Assembly (NCBI RefSeq): GCF_030463535.1
Contig: NC_132896.1
Span: forward strand, 16,721,709-16,785,708
Length of the DNA stretch: 64,000 nt
Direction of reading: 5' to 3'
Origin: Salminus brasiliensis
Taxonomy: Eukaryota > Chordata > Actinopteri > Characiformes > Bryconidae
In this document: positions 1-12,099 of the stretch, in pieces
How the letters are laid out: each line of letters begins with the position of its first letter
How positions within the stretch are numbered: the stretch's first letter is position 1
Made by a program: the position numbers and the translations under genes
The notes under the pieces: generated by a model
What the model was told of the DNA's origin: nothing
The model's database searches: none
What the model saw: the letters and a program-made list of their open reading frames with translations, nothing else

Positions 1-590
1 ATGTCAATGGCAGATACAAGCTGTTGCTGTTGCACTGGAGAGGACACGTCTTAGACAGCTACTGCCTTCTCTAAGTGACAGGCTGACAAAGACATTTCCC
101 TTCCTCTCACTGGTCCCATACACACACACACACACATACTGTACCCCCCTCCCCCCCCTCACCCTCACCCACCCACATAAATGAGCACATTATGAGATGT
201 TGTGAATGCACAGTTCCACATTTTTGGCAGGGGGTGTTTCAGACTTCTTTATAAAAAATGATGGTAAACTGTGTCAAGACTATTTTATGGGTCATAAATA
301 TACATAGAAATATGTTTTTTTAGTACATAATTTAAAACCTAGAGCAATCTAAACTTTTGGGCTACTTCAGCTAGCTACATGTTAGCCATCCAACTAAATT
401 CCTAAAAAAAACAAAAAACCTAAAAATATCAGTGCCCTCAACAATCATTTATTCATAAATGGGATGATATTATTACTGACACACGAAGCAACATTCCTCT
501 GATTTCCCGTCCGTTAACCGCTCGCTTCAGCTCTAGTTTGCAGCGCCAGCCTGTGATGTAAAGCTAACCCATTAACTAACGCCCCCCGCC
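1..590. other. intergenic, no gene seen
   Basis: Short CA run (119-136) and C-rich tract (144-160); otherwise AT-rich unique-looking sequence. If the splice donor at 655-656 is real, this is the start of that transcript's first intron. Confidence 0.5.
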
Positions 591-656
591 CCCCTCACTC
601 CCATCGCTGCCTCAGCACTTCAGCCTCCCAACAGCAGTTTCCAGAAAGACGCTTAC

Positions 657-960
657 CTCCGCGCGCTCGTTCCTTTCCATCCCTCTCTCCGTCCGTCCGT
701 TCGTTCCAGGGGGGGCTTGTGAAGACCCTGGGAGCAGAGCTGAGAAGCCCGTGAGAGACCCTCCGGCTGTGCGGCTCAGAGCCCGAGAGAGAGAGAGAGA
801 AAGAGAGATAGAGAGAGCAAGAGAGAGAGGCAGGAAGACGGGCGGCGATCGTCGCCCATCCCGCGCCCTCCCTGCACTGCGAGCCATCGCATTCAGCCAA
901 GATTGCTTCATACAAAAGTTGACAATGCCCCAGTGAAAGCCATTGTTGATATTCAACATT
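657..960 (-). other. candidate first exon of an unidentified minus-strand gene
   Basis: CpG-containing, GC-rich sequence ends on the minus strand in GCGCGGAG|GTAAGCG, an almost ideal donor (exon edge 657). The block has the look of a vertebrate 5' UTR: GC-rich, with pyrimidine repeats and no conserved reading frame. The rest of the gene would lie off the left edge. I see no recognisable protein, and the 5' end is uncertain. Confidence 0.4.
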
Positions 961-1073
961 TTTTAAATAGCTGAGCAGAATGGACAACATGGCGGCCTGC
1001 AAAACTTGGCGAGGGAAATGACCCGGAGCTGCTGTCTGAAAAGGCTTCAACACATGAAAAAAGAGAAAAATAA

Positions 1074-1095
1074 AGAGAGAGAGAGAGAGAGAGCG

Positions 1096-1152
<57 letters not shown>

Positions 1153-1172
1153 AAGAGAGAGAGAGAGAGAGA
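1074..1172. repeat. (GA)n microsatellite
   Basis: About 100 bp of nearly pure GA with a few interruptions; a shorter GA block lies at 786-831. Open frames across it are low-complexity artefacts. Confidence 0.95.
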
Positions 1173-1249
1173 ATATGCATGTATGAATGGACCCACAAAA
1201 AGGAACTTGTCTCTTGTCTCTTTAGACAATGGTCTCTGATGCTGTTCTA

Positions 1250-2685
1250 TAACACTGAGACTTGGAGCCCACCACAAATCAACCACAGACACACACACAC
1301 ATGCACAAAAACATCAGCGGCGATGGATGCTATTTCACAACAGCTATGGATGCTATAAACACAGATGCTCACCAAAGCCACTGATCCACATAAGCAGAAG
1401 ATGGGCCTACTAATACTTCTTGCCCTTGGTAACAGTATCGGCTGAAAGCCTATAGCATCGTCTCTTCCCCATTGACCATCATAATGGTGATCTTCATGAG
1501 GTTCATTCATTTCAGCCTTTAATTGTTGTTCAGATTGCCTTGATGGCTCCTGACAGCTAACAGTGTCCTGTTTCCGTCTTTGTCAAAGTGACAGCTGCAG
1601 ATTAATACAGACATTTAGCAAGCCTTTAACCTCTCATCTGTCAGTATACAGCTTAAGAGGGCCAGAGAGAGCGAGAGGCTGAAGGCTTCTTCCTAATGCG
1701 CTTCTAATGAGAAAACATGTACAAGAAAACACTACCATACATCCAGCAAATACACTTACCATATGTCTAGCAGGGCTGGGGTATTGCAGTAACTTTGGGA
1801 TGCTACATGCATCAGGATACAGGATAGTGACATGATGTAATAACACACAACAAAGGACAGTGCATTACACACACACACACAAACATCCCTGTGTTTTTTA
1901 AACAGGGTTATAACTACATAAAATGCATGCAGGCCCAAGCCATGATAATACTACCTCCACCAGGCTTAACTGATGAGCCTGAATATTTTAAATATCAAGC
2001 AGATTTTTTCCATTACTTCGATAGAAGTTAACCAATGCTTGGTTTCCTCAACCCATTTAGAATAGATGTGGGTTCTCTGCTTTTCCTTACAAATTTCAAT
2101 CTAGCCATCCCATTTTCACTGCTGAAGAGGGATTTTCCTCTTGTGCTATTGTCTCAGTGTTTCTGCTCTCAAAGTCCTGGTGGATTGTAATACCTTTCCT
2201 CTTCATTGTAGACATTGTTAGTTATGTCAATGACTGTTAGTTTTGGGGTTGGGTGGCGTGTTCATAGCACAACAAAGGTTTCTTTCTTTCTTTCTTGTAT
2301 TGTTTCCAATGCTTGCACTGAGGCTATGGTCAATTTCCCTTTTTCTAAGCTTCAAAATGGCTTGCTTTTGTCCCAAAGTCAACTCTTTGGTCTTCATATT
2401 GGTTTATCCTTTTAACTACACATTTCTTTGCAAGAACCCTGGACCTAAACCAAGACTAGACATTCAGAGGCATAACCTGTTGTTTTTTATTATTGTTATT
2501 CTAGCAGGGATCATATGGACAACTAGATTCACCTGTCAATCACATGTTCCATTACTTTTGCTCCAATGACAAATGAATGGGTTCCACTGAAAAAAGACAG
2601 TAAGTGCTAGATGTACATTTTTCAGCACAAGGAAAGAAATAAAACATATTAATAAGAAAACACATTTTTTAACAGATATATACAC
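1250..2685. other. intergenic, nothing recognised
   Basis: No coding exon, RNA gene or clear repeat beyond short CA runs (1288-1302, 1868-1882) and a CTTT run near 2280-2296. Confidence 0.5.
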
Positions 2686-2689
2686 GTTT

Positions 2690-3165
2690 CAACAAGCAAA
2701 ATAATATCCCATTTCAGTAGTGTGTGCACCCCTTGCCTTTATTACAACTTCAATTCTTTTGAGGAAACATGCTTTTAGTTTTTTTTTAAAGAAATCTTCA
2801 AGAAATCTGCTTATCATTATTCAAGTAAACTCACACACATTCAGTGATGCTGAGGTCTGGATTCTGAGTCATTAGGCCATTGAGAGCTGCAGAGGTTTTC
2901 ACACACATTTTCAGACCAACATATTGTATTTTTTCCCAGATCTGTAGCCTTTCAAAGTGTTTTGTCTGATGGGGGGCAGTTTGTTGATCTGCAGGCTCTT
3001 ACGTGGATGTTAGAAGTCCCATTTACTCTGAACATCTTTGCTTTTTTCACTGTTGTTCCTTTGTCTTTACCCTTCCTTATGCAAGTGAATTGTGTTATAT
3101 CTAATCTCACCTTGTTGATTGGAAATGATTTAAGAGCAGCCTCTTTTTGAACAGTACTGTAGGTC
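2690..3165. mobile_element. decayed DNA-transposon fragment
   Basis: Contains phrases seen in other fragments in this window: GAGGTCTGGA near 2852 and CTTATGCAAGTG near 3078 followed by a CTAATCTCA-type end. The same structure occurs at about 6500-6860 and 38690-39210. I read these as non-autonomous relatives of a Tc1/mariner-like element. A (GT)n run sits just after it (3220-3237). Confidence 0.45.
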
Positions 3166-3619
3166 TGTATGTATGCACTAATACATGTATTCATGTATGG
3201 GAATATTTGTCTGTTCTTTGTGTGTGTGTGTGTGTGTATGCATTTCATCTCAGGGGGAAACTGTGAAAGAAGTATCAAGATTCTAAACAGATGAGAACTG
3301 ATTGTTCCTTTGAAGCTGGAACAGACGCCACTGCCAGTACCTGTGACCCCACCCTGAGATCTTTCTCTTCTCAGCACAGCATTGTCTGTCCACTCTCACA
3401 ACCACGCCCTGCCCACTTGCCACAGGCTGTTAGCTTTAACCAATATACATGTCACAGTATCAGCATTTGATAGAAATCCATGCCAGGCTGCATTCCCACC
3501 GTATGTCACTGTGTAATTATTCTGTTGAATAAATGTATGTTAAAGCCCATATGCACACCTATGGTGTACACTTGTTGTATGCTCTGTTTTGTGTCTGCTT
3601 ATGACATACAAAGGCAAGA

Positions 3620-4110
3620 AGTTAATTGGGGTGAGAAGGATTACTCGGCCAGAGCGAGGGCACCAGGCTGGCCATTTGAGCTGGAGGAGGGTACTGGAGC
3701 TGCATAATTACATTGATCAGGGAGAAATTACAGCCCTGACAGCAGAGGTTAGCTGAGTATAATCTTACAGGTGTGTCAACACCATGCTGGCCGGCATTAG
3801 AGCTAGAGAGGCAGGGGAGAGTGGGAGGGAGAGACCCTGCTGTTTTCTTCCTGGAAATCCACGTCAGTAGCACCCATCTCAAACTATTACCTGTTATCAA
3901 AGAGCTAATTTTACTCTAGCATTACTGCCTGTGCCTCCCCACCTCCCCTGGTCCAGCCCCCCTCCACGCTGGGGCAGGACGGAGAAGCCTGGTGGGAAAA
4001 CGACATTCAATCTGCTGCCTGGCCCCATTCAGACCAAATTGGCAAATGACAGCTCTCCGCCTCTTGGGTTTCGGGAAGTGAAAGTTGCCTCCAGTCTAGA
4101 CCTGAGCTGA
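3620..4110. promoter_or_regulatory. candidate conserved non-coding element
   Basis: Balanced-composition, repeat-free block with homeodomain-like TAATTA (3704-3709) and AAATTA cores, in an otherwise AT-rich, transposon-filled stretch. No coding exon fits on either strand. The call is by texture only. Confidence 0.3.
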
Positions 4111-4114
4111 ACAG

Positions 4115-5105
4115 GGACTGACAAGAGGACAGAGCAGAGAGGACAAATCCCCACATCTCCTCCCCTGTGTCCACTCTATGTGTATGAAGTGGAGGTAAAG
4201 AGGGAAGAGGAAACAGGCTGCATCAAAAGAGCTTCCGCCTGCCCGCTAAATAAAGCAGCTTAAACCACATTCTCTGATAAGTAAAAGCCTCACAAAGAGC
4301 AAATGTTCACTAAACATCTCAAGAAGAACAGGACAGAGCGTAATGTAATACAGTACCCTCCATAGGTGTTGAGTCACTAGTTAAGAATCAGGCAAAATGC
4401 TGAGATAATTTCTATGAGGGATATTGGAATAATACCACTTGTGTCATCCTTATGTTAGTTCTTAAAAATAAATACGCCAAAATGGGGAAAAAATACTTTT
4501 ACTTTTTCTTCCCTAAAGAGGTTATACCTTTATGAAAGAGAATGTATGAATGGATGGCACACCATTTTAATGCTGAAGGGAATCAACTGAAATTACAAAG
4601 GTGAGTTTATCAATCATCAAATTGAGACAACTATAGATAGTGGTGAAAAAATAACCAGCAATTCTAAAATTCAGCAATACTAATTTAATGATCAAATAAT
4701 AAAAAGAATAAGCCAGTGTTATGAATGTATATGATGATGTGCCTCTGCAGAAAATTAGATGCATCATGCATGAAATATAGAAGCATGGTGGAGGTAGAGT
4801 CACTAACAGCTAGTGAAATTCAATGGATACTGAATAAAATATTCTTGACGATATTTAAATTCTCCAATCATGTTGATAAAGCTGTGCATAAACATGTTAA
4901 CAATAATAACTGGTTTAAACATATATGGAAACATATGGACTGCTCTTTTTAGCGCTTAATTCTAACCTTACTATATATACTGTAGACTGCCTAGCTCCCG
5001 CCATGAGCTATGTACATGCTTGAAAATGGTGCAGTGTTGCCTACAAATAGGTGTAAATGATCAATAAACACTTGAAGAAACACAGATAATGCGGATATAA
5101 GAACA
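4115..5105. other. AT-rich intergenic, nothing recognised
   Basis: No gene or RNA seen. ACAGTACCCTCCATAGGTGT near 4350 resembles the end of a Tc1-type element, but no internal match is visible. Confidence 0.4.
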
Positions 5106-5109
5106 ATAA

Positions 5110-5335
5110 GACATTTACATTTATGGCATTTAGCAGACGCTCTTATCCAGAGCGACTTACAAGGTTACTCGTATTACAGAGGTGGGTCAGTGTAGTGTTA
5201 GGAGTCTTGCCCAAGGACTCTTATTGGTGTAGCGCAGCACAGTCACCCAGACCGGGAATCGAACCCCAGTCTCCCACATGATGTGGTAGCTCAGTGGCAG
5301 GTAATGGTGTTATCTGTTGCGCAACACCAACCATG
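5110..5335 (-). repeat. tRNA-derived SINE, minus orientation
   Basis: On the minus strand a tRNA-like head with box B GGTTCGATTCCC (about 5251-5262) leads to a tail reading AGTCGCTCTGGATAAGAGCG and CTGCTAAATGCC, a 3' core very common in teleost SINEs. The head contains CCACTGAGCTACCAC-type tRNA sequence. Confidence 0.75.
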
Positions 5336-5824
5336 ACTAAAAGCATATAGTACTTGCATTTAAATAACTGCATAAAATGTCTAGGTTATATTTTATTGCA
5401 TGTTGGTTTGTGGCCCAGTCTCTCCTGCTATGATGACGTACCTCCAGTGAAAACAGCTCTGAGCATGAGACTTCATAAGACAATGAACTGCAACTTCCCA
5501 AAGCTCAGCACTAAGACGAACATTAGATGAATGCATCAAGTTCCTTGGCTAACTCACCTAACAGCCAAATTGTCCACAAAGAATAGAAGACAACAAGAAA
5601 AGCGACCATTCTGCTGGCCTTGAGCTTCTGAATCAAAGCCATGGCATTGTGGAGACAAGACTTATAAAGAGCACACACATGCACACATAGTCCACAAAAC
5701 AGGCCCAAATACACAAACACACATGTACAAACAAAGGCCACCTTTTCAAGGCCGCTTGCCGCGGTGTACAGAGAAGATGCAGCCATACTGTGCTCAGTAC
5801 AAACACACACATACACACACCCCC

Positions 5825-6010
5825 ACCGAATGAAGGGTGCTCTTCGTGCTAATTAAGTGCTAATGGTTGTGGCCCTGCAGAGAATACTAATTAGGGTTTC
5901 TTTTCTCCTTTTGGGCGAGCATGTACTTCAACACAGCCTAATGAGGGGAGGCAGGTATGTGTGTGCTGTGCTCTAGGTTAATAGGCTAGCCGCACTCAGG
6001 TCTTGGAACT
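5825..6010. promoter_or_regulatory. cluster of TAAT homeodomain-type sites, candidate regulatory block
   Basis: Within about 100 bp there are GCTAATTAAG, GCTAATGG, ACTAATTAGG and CCTAATGAGG. This density of TAAT/TAATTA sites in mixed-composition, repeat-free DNA is typical of developmental enhancers. No coding potential is visible. Confidence 0.3.
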
Positions 6011-6439
6011 GCGGGTTGAAGTGGGGGCCGTTTCCTGTGCCTTGGCCTCTCGCTTGGCCTCTATACGCTGAACACACTCACACACACTTATGCATATACA
6101 CACACACAATAGAGATAAGTCTGTAGAGAGGAAGGGACATACCTCAGATATTCTCTTTCTCACTTGTACATCAATAATGCACTTCCGCTTTCATCTCTCC
6201 TTCTCTCAAAACAACGTTCACTTCAAGGTAAGGCCAAAATATGCTGCAGTTCATCAATGTCAGTCCATAGGTGCTGATCAAAATATTCAAGATCAAAATA
6301 TTAAATAGTGACACATTGACACACAGGTCATGTAATTACATACAGAAACAGTACAATTCAGCATATAGATGTGTAGTGTATATATGACTGAACTGGTTTT
6401 TCTCTGATGATTTACCTTTAGTGGAATACAGCACTGAAC

Positions 6440-6880
6440 CTAGCCAAATTCCTGAAACATTGTACTTAATTACCAATGACGGACGACAGCCAAGTAGCTC
6501 GTACAAAAGTACCACCAGCAGCTTCTGTAGTTGATTTTTTTTTTCCTTTTGTCAGTAAAGGCTTTGTGATTGGATACACATCATTTGAGATTCACAGTGA
6601 TGATTTGTCTTCTCACAGTGGAAGGATGGACAGATCACCTGTGGATGTTGGCAGATCTGAAACAACAGCAGTGCTTGATTTTCTCTTCACTCTCAAAGAT
6701 TAAAGCTTTAAGTACTGTTTACGTTTCTGATCAGGGTGGTTTTGGTGGTTGATCAGGTCTGGCTTGGTTGTTGGGAGTCCCATTTTCTCCCTCCATATGC
6801 GAGTGGATTATCATGCATCTAATCTCCTTAGAAAAATTAATGCTTTGTACTTAATGGTGATTTTATTAACATTGCAAAAT
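6440..6880. mobile_element. decayed DNA-transposon fragment
   Basis: Shares GCGAGTGGATTATCATGCAT and a following CTAATCTCCT with the fragments at 2690-3165 and 38690-39210. No intact reading frame. Confidence 0.4.
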
Positions 6881-7520
6881 GAATTGTGAAATGTAATAAG
6901 AATATATAGTGAGTGGTGAGTGGTATAACCATGATAAGAGCCAAAGATTGATGCATATGAGTCTGGGAAGGGATTCAAAAAATATCTCAGAACAATTTGA
7001 ATTTAGCCATTCCACTGTCTGGAAAATAATTTACAAGTGGAAAACATTTGAACAACTGCCCACATGGCCTGCTTAGGCTGTCCAAAGGTTGCCAAAAATC
7101 AGACTACAAGATTCCTTAAAGCAATCCTAAAATGTCATCATGGTGATGTCATTTTGATGTCAAAGTACAGCCTCTACACTTAGAAAGAGACTGTACAAGT
7201 TTGGTTTTAATGGGAAGTGTGCAAGGAGGAAACATTTGCTTTTAAAAACATCAATGCAAGCCCAAGAAGATCTAGACCAAAAACGTCTGGAAAAACACTT
7301 ATTGGACAGATGAATCTTTTGGGCACAGTCACAGATGACATGTTTGGAACACACTGAACACAGTGTTTAAGCACAAGAAGCTTATGCCAACTGTGAAGCA
7401 AGTGGAAACCAAGGTGGAAATGCCATGGTTTGAGGCTGCTTAAGTGCAGCAGAGCCTGACAAGCTCTCTATCAATCAACTACTGTGTGAATTCATTATTG
7501 TATCAGAGGGTGCTTTAAGT

Positions 7521-7680
7521 CCTTAACGCTTATTATGCTTAAGGCTTATTATATGCTAATGTGAATTATTCAGTAACTACAGGGACTTTTGTACAAATAG
7601 GTGGGACTATTCTCTGGTAATATAAGTTTATAATAACACTTTCAGCCCACCAGTGGGCCATAGGCTATGTAGGAGGTTAA
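7521..7680 (-). mobile_element. small inverted-repeat element (MITE), copy 1
   Basis: Minus-orientation member of a family with TTAACCYCTTAA-like ends and an internal core containing AATAGCCCCACCAGTTTGTA-like sequence. See also 7751-7824, 33087-33200, 47361-47498, 49715-49821 and 54715-54872. Confidence 0.65.
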
Positions 7681-7750
7681 ATGGGCTGCATCTCTCCCAT
7701 AATTATCTGCTACCCATGTAGGCCTATGTGCAGGGTTGGGAGGGTTATAT

Positions 7751-7824
7751 TAAACCCTTTAAACAGCCTATGGACCGCCGGCAGGCCGAAAGTGTGTAAT
7801 AAGCCTTTCTGCATTAAGAGGTTA
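7751..7824 (+). mobile_element. small inverted-repeat element, internally deleted copy
   Basis: Starts TAAACCCTTTAAACAGCCTA, ends GCATTAAGAGGTTAA; the middle of the family consensus is missing. It lies 70 bp from copy 1 in opposite orientation. Confidence 0.55.
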
Positions 7825-8379
7825 AATACGTCATCAGATACAGATCACTGACTACCTATTAAATAATTGTAATGCAAACCTATGTTGGCCATAGTTCTTA
7901 TTTAAGGGATTAAGGACAATTGAAGACCATTTATCTAAAAACTGAAGCTGAAGCAGAAGTGGACCATGCCACATTACAATGACCAAAACATTCCAGTCAA
8001 CTCACCAAGGAATGGCTCAAAAGGAAGAAAACATAAATAATGTTTAGGAAGGGCCCAAATCTTTTTCTTGCATTCAAGAAACCCCTCAAGCATTACACAG
8101 CTGAAGGAATTCTGAATGGAGGAGTGGGTTACAGGAAACGATACCAACTATTAAGGCATAGTAATTTTTTCTTTATAATAAAATTGCACTTCTCAATACT
8201 TTTACAATAAAATCTAATGCCTAAATGTTTAAAATGTACAACATAATAATTACTCATTTTTCACATGACTGTACTGAAGCAGAAGTAAACGTTGTGGCAT
8301 TGTACATTACTCAGGACAGAACAAATCCATCAAGCCAATAGTTGAGTACATGTAACAGAAAATGCAAATATAACAGGGA

Positions 8380-9120
8380 ATGCACACAGTCGCCGGCGTC
8401 TGCTTACTGAAGAAAATGCGACAGAAGATACAATAAAATAGTTAGACTCTACTGGCTGCCATCAGCAATTTCTCTGCCTTCTTTTTCAAACACTTTCCTT
8501 CACATAAACACTTTGTTTTTAACTGCTGTGCCAAACTCTGGCAAACCGCGTGAATGCAGCGCGCCCCAAAGCGACGGCGACTTAAACGCAGATATCAGCA
8601 CATTCACAATGAATAAGTCAAGTTCCCAAAAAGGCGCGGGAGCCGTCGTTTAAAAAAAGTGCTGGCCACAGAGAAAAATGATGCCATTTGACCGAAACGT
8701 CCGCCTTGTTTACGGGCGACGTGAACAGACAGAAAAAAAAATAATAATAGTAATAATAAATAAATAAATAAGGCATATTGTGCTGAATGGCAGTGGAAGC
8801 GGAGGATCTGATTGGAGAAAGTGAACCGCAGGTGGAAGCGTGAGAACATGCGCGCGTGCGGGAGTAAACACAGATTTGGGGGTGGTATTGGAATTACCTG
8901 CGAGAAATAATGGTGCTGCATTGCCGATTAACTTCCGTCGCTTAAACGCGACACATTTAGGTAATCTTGTGCCCCCCACTCCCCCCACCACCGCCCCCGC
9001 AACACACCCTCCTCCCCAACACCGCCACTACCCCCTCCCCTTCCCCCCAAAAAACATGTCAATGGCTGAAAGGCTGCTTCAGCGCTATCAGGAGCCTCTG
9101 GTCCCCCACCACCGATGCAG
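8380..9120. promoter_or_regulatory. CpG-rich block, possible promoter or enhancer
   Basis: CpG density is well above its surroundings (GCGCGCCCC, GCGACGGCG, GGCGCGGG, GCGCGCGTGCGGG and others). No coding exon or initiator ATG with supporting homology was seen. It may be an unmethylated regulatory island or the start of an unrecognised transcript. Confidence 0.35.
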
Positions 9121-9179
9121 CTGGCAAGAGGCTACCGTCGACTGTCAAAACGCACGGCGAGATCTAGTTATAATATAAT

Positions 9180-9660
9180 TGAATTTTCATATCAGAGGAG
9201 ACCAGAGTCCCGGCAGACAATAGGAGTGCTGAGTCCTCTCTGATATTGGCACAGGCCCTTTGCCACGCGCATGAAATCAGTATGTTAATGTCCCCGCATT
9301 TTCTTTTTTAAGGGCACTTGTGCTTCCTGCAATGTACTACCGATGTGGTTTCAAAAAATTGCAACTATTGATAAGTAGGCAGCCAGCAACCCTTAGACCA
9401 CCCCCCATACACACACACACACACACTCCTGTGCTCGCCGTCCGCCCAACCGCACTCCCAGACATCACTGCACCTCATCCTACAGCCCATTATTAAAATT
9501 GTAATTTATTTTTTCTGAATCAGAATGACAGCTTGCTTTCTTTTCTGCACGGCAGGCGCTGAATCAAGCCGCTTTAATTACTTTCGTAACTTCCCTGACC
9601 CTGGGAGTGCACGCCTTTCCGCCGAGAAAATGGGCTCCCAACAAAGGCCCTCCACAAGCA
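9180..9660. promoter_or_regulatory. candidate conserved non-coding element with a hairpin
   Basis: Mixed-composition sequence with homeodomain-type cores (CATTATTAAAATTG, TTTAATTACTTTCG) and an inverted repeat at 9189-9246 (ATATCAGAG pairing with CTCTGATAT). A CA run lies at 9413-9427. Not coding on either strand as far as I can see. Confidence 0.3.
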
Positions 9661-9879
9661 GCGGGGGCCTCTGTTCATTTAAAAAAAATTATCGAGCTCT
9701 GGGTTTTTTTTCTATGATTTTGTTACCATTTCGCCTCCTATCTTTTCACAGCTCCCTATTCGACCTTCTCAGGCCCGAACCGGACTGCCCCCGCAGACCC
9801 CCAGCCTTCTTTCACAAGAAGTTTGAGAAATCCAAGGATTCTACCTTTAACTTAAAGCTGCACTTCTTGTTTATGTGAG

Positions 9880-10480
9880 TGTGTGCATGTTTATGTCTAT
9901 TTAGCTTCTCCCAAGGGCCACATGTTTACCTCGGCCTCTTTGTAGTCCACCAAATCCAGGCCGTGGCCCTGCCAACAAAAAAACACGCAGCGGAGGCCTG
10001 GGCTTCACAATGCATGAATCAGCAGGATAAACAGTGCACTTGATCTCTCTGCAGCCCTTGGCCAACAGAGGTCAGGGTCAACCTGCAGAGGAAAAAGCAC
10101 AATTAGTGATGAGTGTTTCACAAGTCACCCAAGACAAGAAACATACAGAACAACCAGACTGTACCACACTAAATTACATTTCTGTTAAAAGATACTGTTT
10201 CGAATGTCAGCTTCAGTATTTTAATTGGAAACTTTCCAATCTTAAGAATCTAAAAGATGTGTGTCATGAAAAAGTTGATAAAAATAGCAACAAAATGTGG
10301 TAAATAAGTCATGTATAGGCAGGTCTGGATATTCTTCCAGCTGTAAAGTCTTTAGATCTTTGGATTAATTGCCTCATTGTAACTGGTCAACTCTTAAAAA
10401 CCTGATACTCAAAAACCATGAGCTCTTTTAAGCAGCGGGCTGGGGATCTGAAAATGAATTTCATTACTATCCCCTCATAA
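9880..10480. other. intergenic, nothing recognised
   Basis: No gene or repeat family that I recognise. Confidence 0.4.
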
Positions 10481-10489
10481 CAGAAATCC

Positions 10490-10790
10490 CCAGAACCTGC
10501 AAGAAGGTTTTGCAGGGTGGTGGTGCACTGTTCTGTTGTTCAATGTATGAGCTATGTAAAACTATCCATAGTAAAGCCAGGGGCCTTTTGATAAGAAGTG
10601 TTGTGGACTAGTCGAGTTAAATTGGAACTTTTGTTTGGAGTAAAAAGCAGCCATTTGAAGAAAAGAACCCCTTGCAAACTGTTAAGTATGGATGTGGATC
10701 GCTTATGATTTGGGGTTGCAGAGTAAACGCTGCATGAGTAGGTGGTAGGTATATATTCTTCAGAAAAAAATGGAATCAAATCTGAGTGAT
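10490..10790 (+). mobile_element. transposase relic, Tc1/mariner type
   Basis: Plus-strand pieces resemble LVELLWSKKQPFEEKNPL then TVKYGCGSLMIWGC, the TVKHGGGSLMVWGC block of Tc1-like transposases. It is short and frameshifted. Confidence 0.5.
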
Positions 10791-10944
10791 AAAAATAAAG
10801 CTGGAAAGAGGTGGGCAAGAAAGAGAGATTGAAAGTTTTTGTTGGCTCTTCTTGATTCAAATATTTAAGTCAGATTCAACATTTACAAGTCAAAGACATC
10901 AAGCATTTGTGTTGGACACAGATGGAATTTGGCCTGCACCTTTA

Positions 10945-11155
10945 ACCCATCCATGCACAACACACACATACACACTAGTGAGCAAACACACACAGTGATT
11001 TAATGAGCACACGTGCCCGGAGGGGTGGGCAGCCATTGCTGCGGCACCCGGGGAGCAGGGAGGGTTAAGGGTCTTGCTTAAGGGCCCAACAGTAGCGACG
11101 CTACACCCTTGTCAATAGCCTGATGCTCTAACTGCTGAGCCACCACTACCACTAT
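10945..11155 (-). repeat. SINE copy, minus orientation, same family as 52258-52530
   Basis: The minus strand reads GTGGCTCAGCAGTTAGAGCA, then CTGTTGGGCCCTTAAGCAAG, CTCCCTGCTCCCCGGGTGC and GGCTGCCCACC. These are the same ordered phrases as in the 52 kb SINE, with the box B region lost. Confidence 0.7.
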
Positions 11156-11649
11156 ATATATATATTCATAATTTTTTTAGGACGAGTAGGAGTAACGTTG
11201 AATCCATTGTGCCTGCAATTACTATTAATTATTCACAGTTTTGAGCCAGACCCTAAGGAAGTGAACTCATGACCTGTGAATAGACCCTTGTAGTTAGAGG
11301 AGTGTTAGGTCAGAATGCTTACCTCCACAAAAGGTTTTCAAAAGTTTTCCACTCCTGGGTGGTATCGCTACACCTCCTTTCTTCAGTGTAGAGTGGCTAC
11401 ACTTTCCAGCAAATACAAAACAGAGCCAGTATAAATTGACTTTATGACAAACACAGTGAATTTAATGCTGACATGACTATGCACGATATTAAGAGTCAAT
11501 CAGGTTTGTTCTAGTGCTTGGTCCTATCAGGTACTCATGGAGAACACATCCACTCAACCAGTGCTGCTTAAAGATATGGTTCCAAAACTTTCAGAGGGTT
11601 TCTGCATGCAGGTAATAACCCTTTGTGAGCTGTGTGTGATTTGTTCCCC

Positions 11650-12095
11650 CAGACGAGCAAGGTTCCGCATGAAACTGGATGTTTGTCTGTGTTATTAAAG
11701 GCACTAATATGGTGTAATCCCCACTATCACTCTCAGCTCCTCACTGGCACCTCTGTTCTGGCACGGCCACTGGCGGACATGCAGGGGTGGCTGGGCAGGC
11801 ATCGCCCCGGGCTGACGGTCTGATAATTGAATGAGCGATTATCCATCCCATTAATAGACAATGATACAGAGCATGCGGCCATATGTCTGGAATATTAATG
11901 AGAGGCTGCAGGGGGGTTGATAAGAGGGAAGCGATGCTGCTGCTGTATAGGGGTTAAAACAATTTGCCCTGGGTGGGCAGGTTGGGCAATTCACGGTGGG
12001 TTAATCCCCAGTAAGCCTCGCAGGCAGCCCTTGCTGCCATGTGTGGTCACCAGCCTTTCTGACTCACACACTGCCCTCAGACTTCTGGCATTTTC
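11650..12095. promoter_or_regulatory. candidate conserved non-coding element
   Basis: GC-balanced, repeat-free stretch with several TAAT/ATTA cores (GATAATTGAATGAGCGATTA, CCCATTAATAGAC, AATATTAATGAG). No open frame has protein-like features. Confidence 0.3.
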
Positions 12096-12099
12096 ATAC

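Larger units (their letters stand above)
6900..8200 (+). mobile_element. Tc1/mariner relic, heavily mutated
   Basis: Reading through frameshifts on the plus strand gives transposase-like pieces: an HTH-like segment (about 6950-7060, SGKGFKKYL-like then STVWKIIYKWK) and GGNAMV.GCLSAA (about 7410-7450), matching the GGGSVMVWGC region of Tc1 transposases. Stops and indels throughout show it is dead. A younger inverted-repeat element is nested at 7521-7680. Confidence 0.6.

Noticed and set aside
953..1298. Ser/Leu and Arg/Glu open frames on both strands
   Set aside because: Produced by the (GA)n microsatellite.
5251..5262. Box B motif considered as a tRNA gene
   Set aside because: No cloverleaf can be closed; the sequence continues into a SINE tail.
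9525..9878. 117-codon plus-strand open frame
   Set aside because: Low-quality composition, no motifs, and it overlaps a likely non-coding element.
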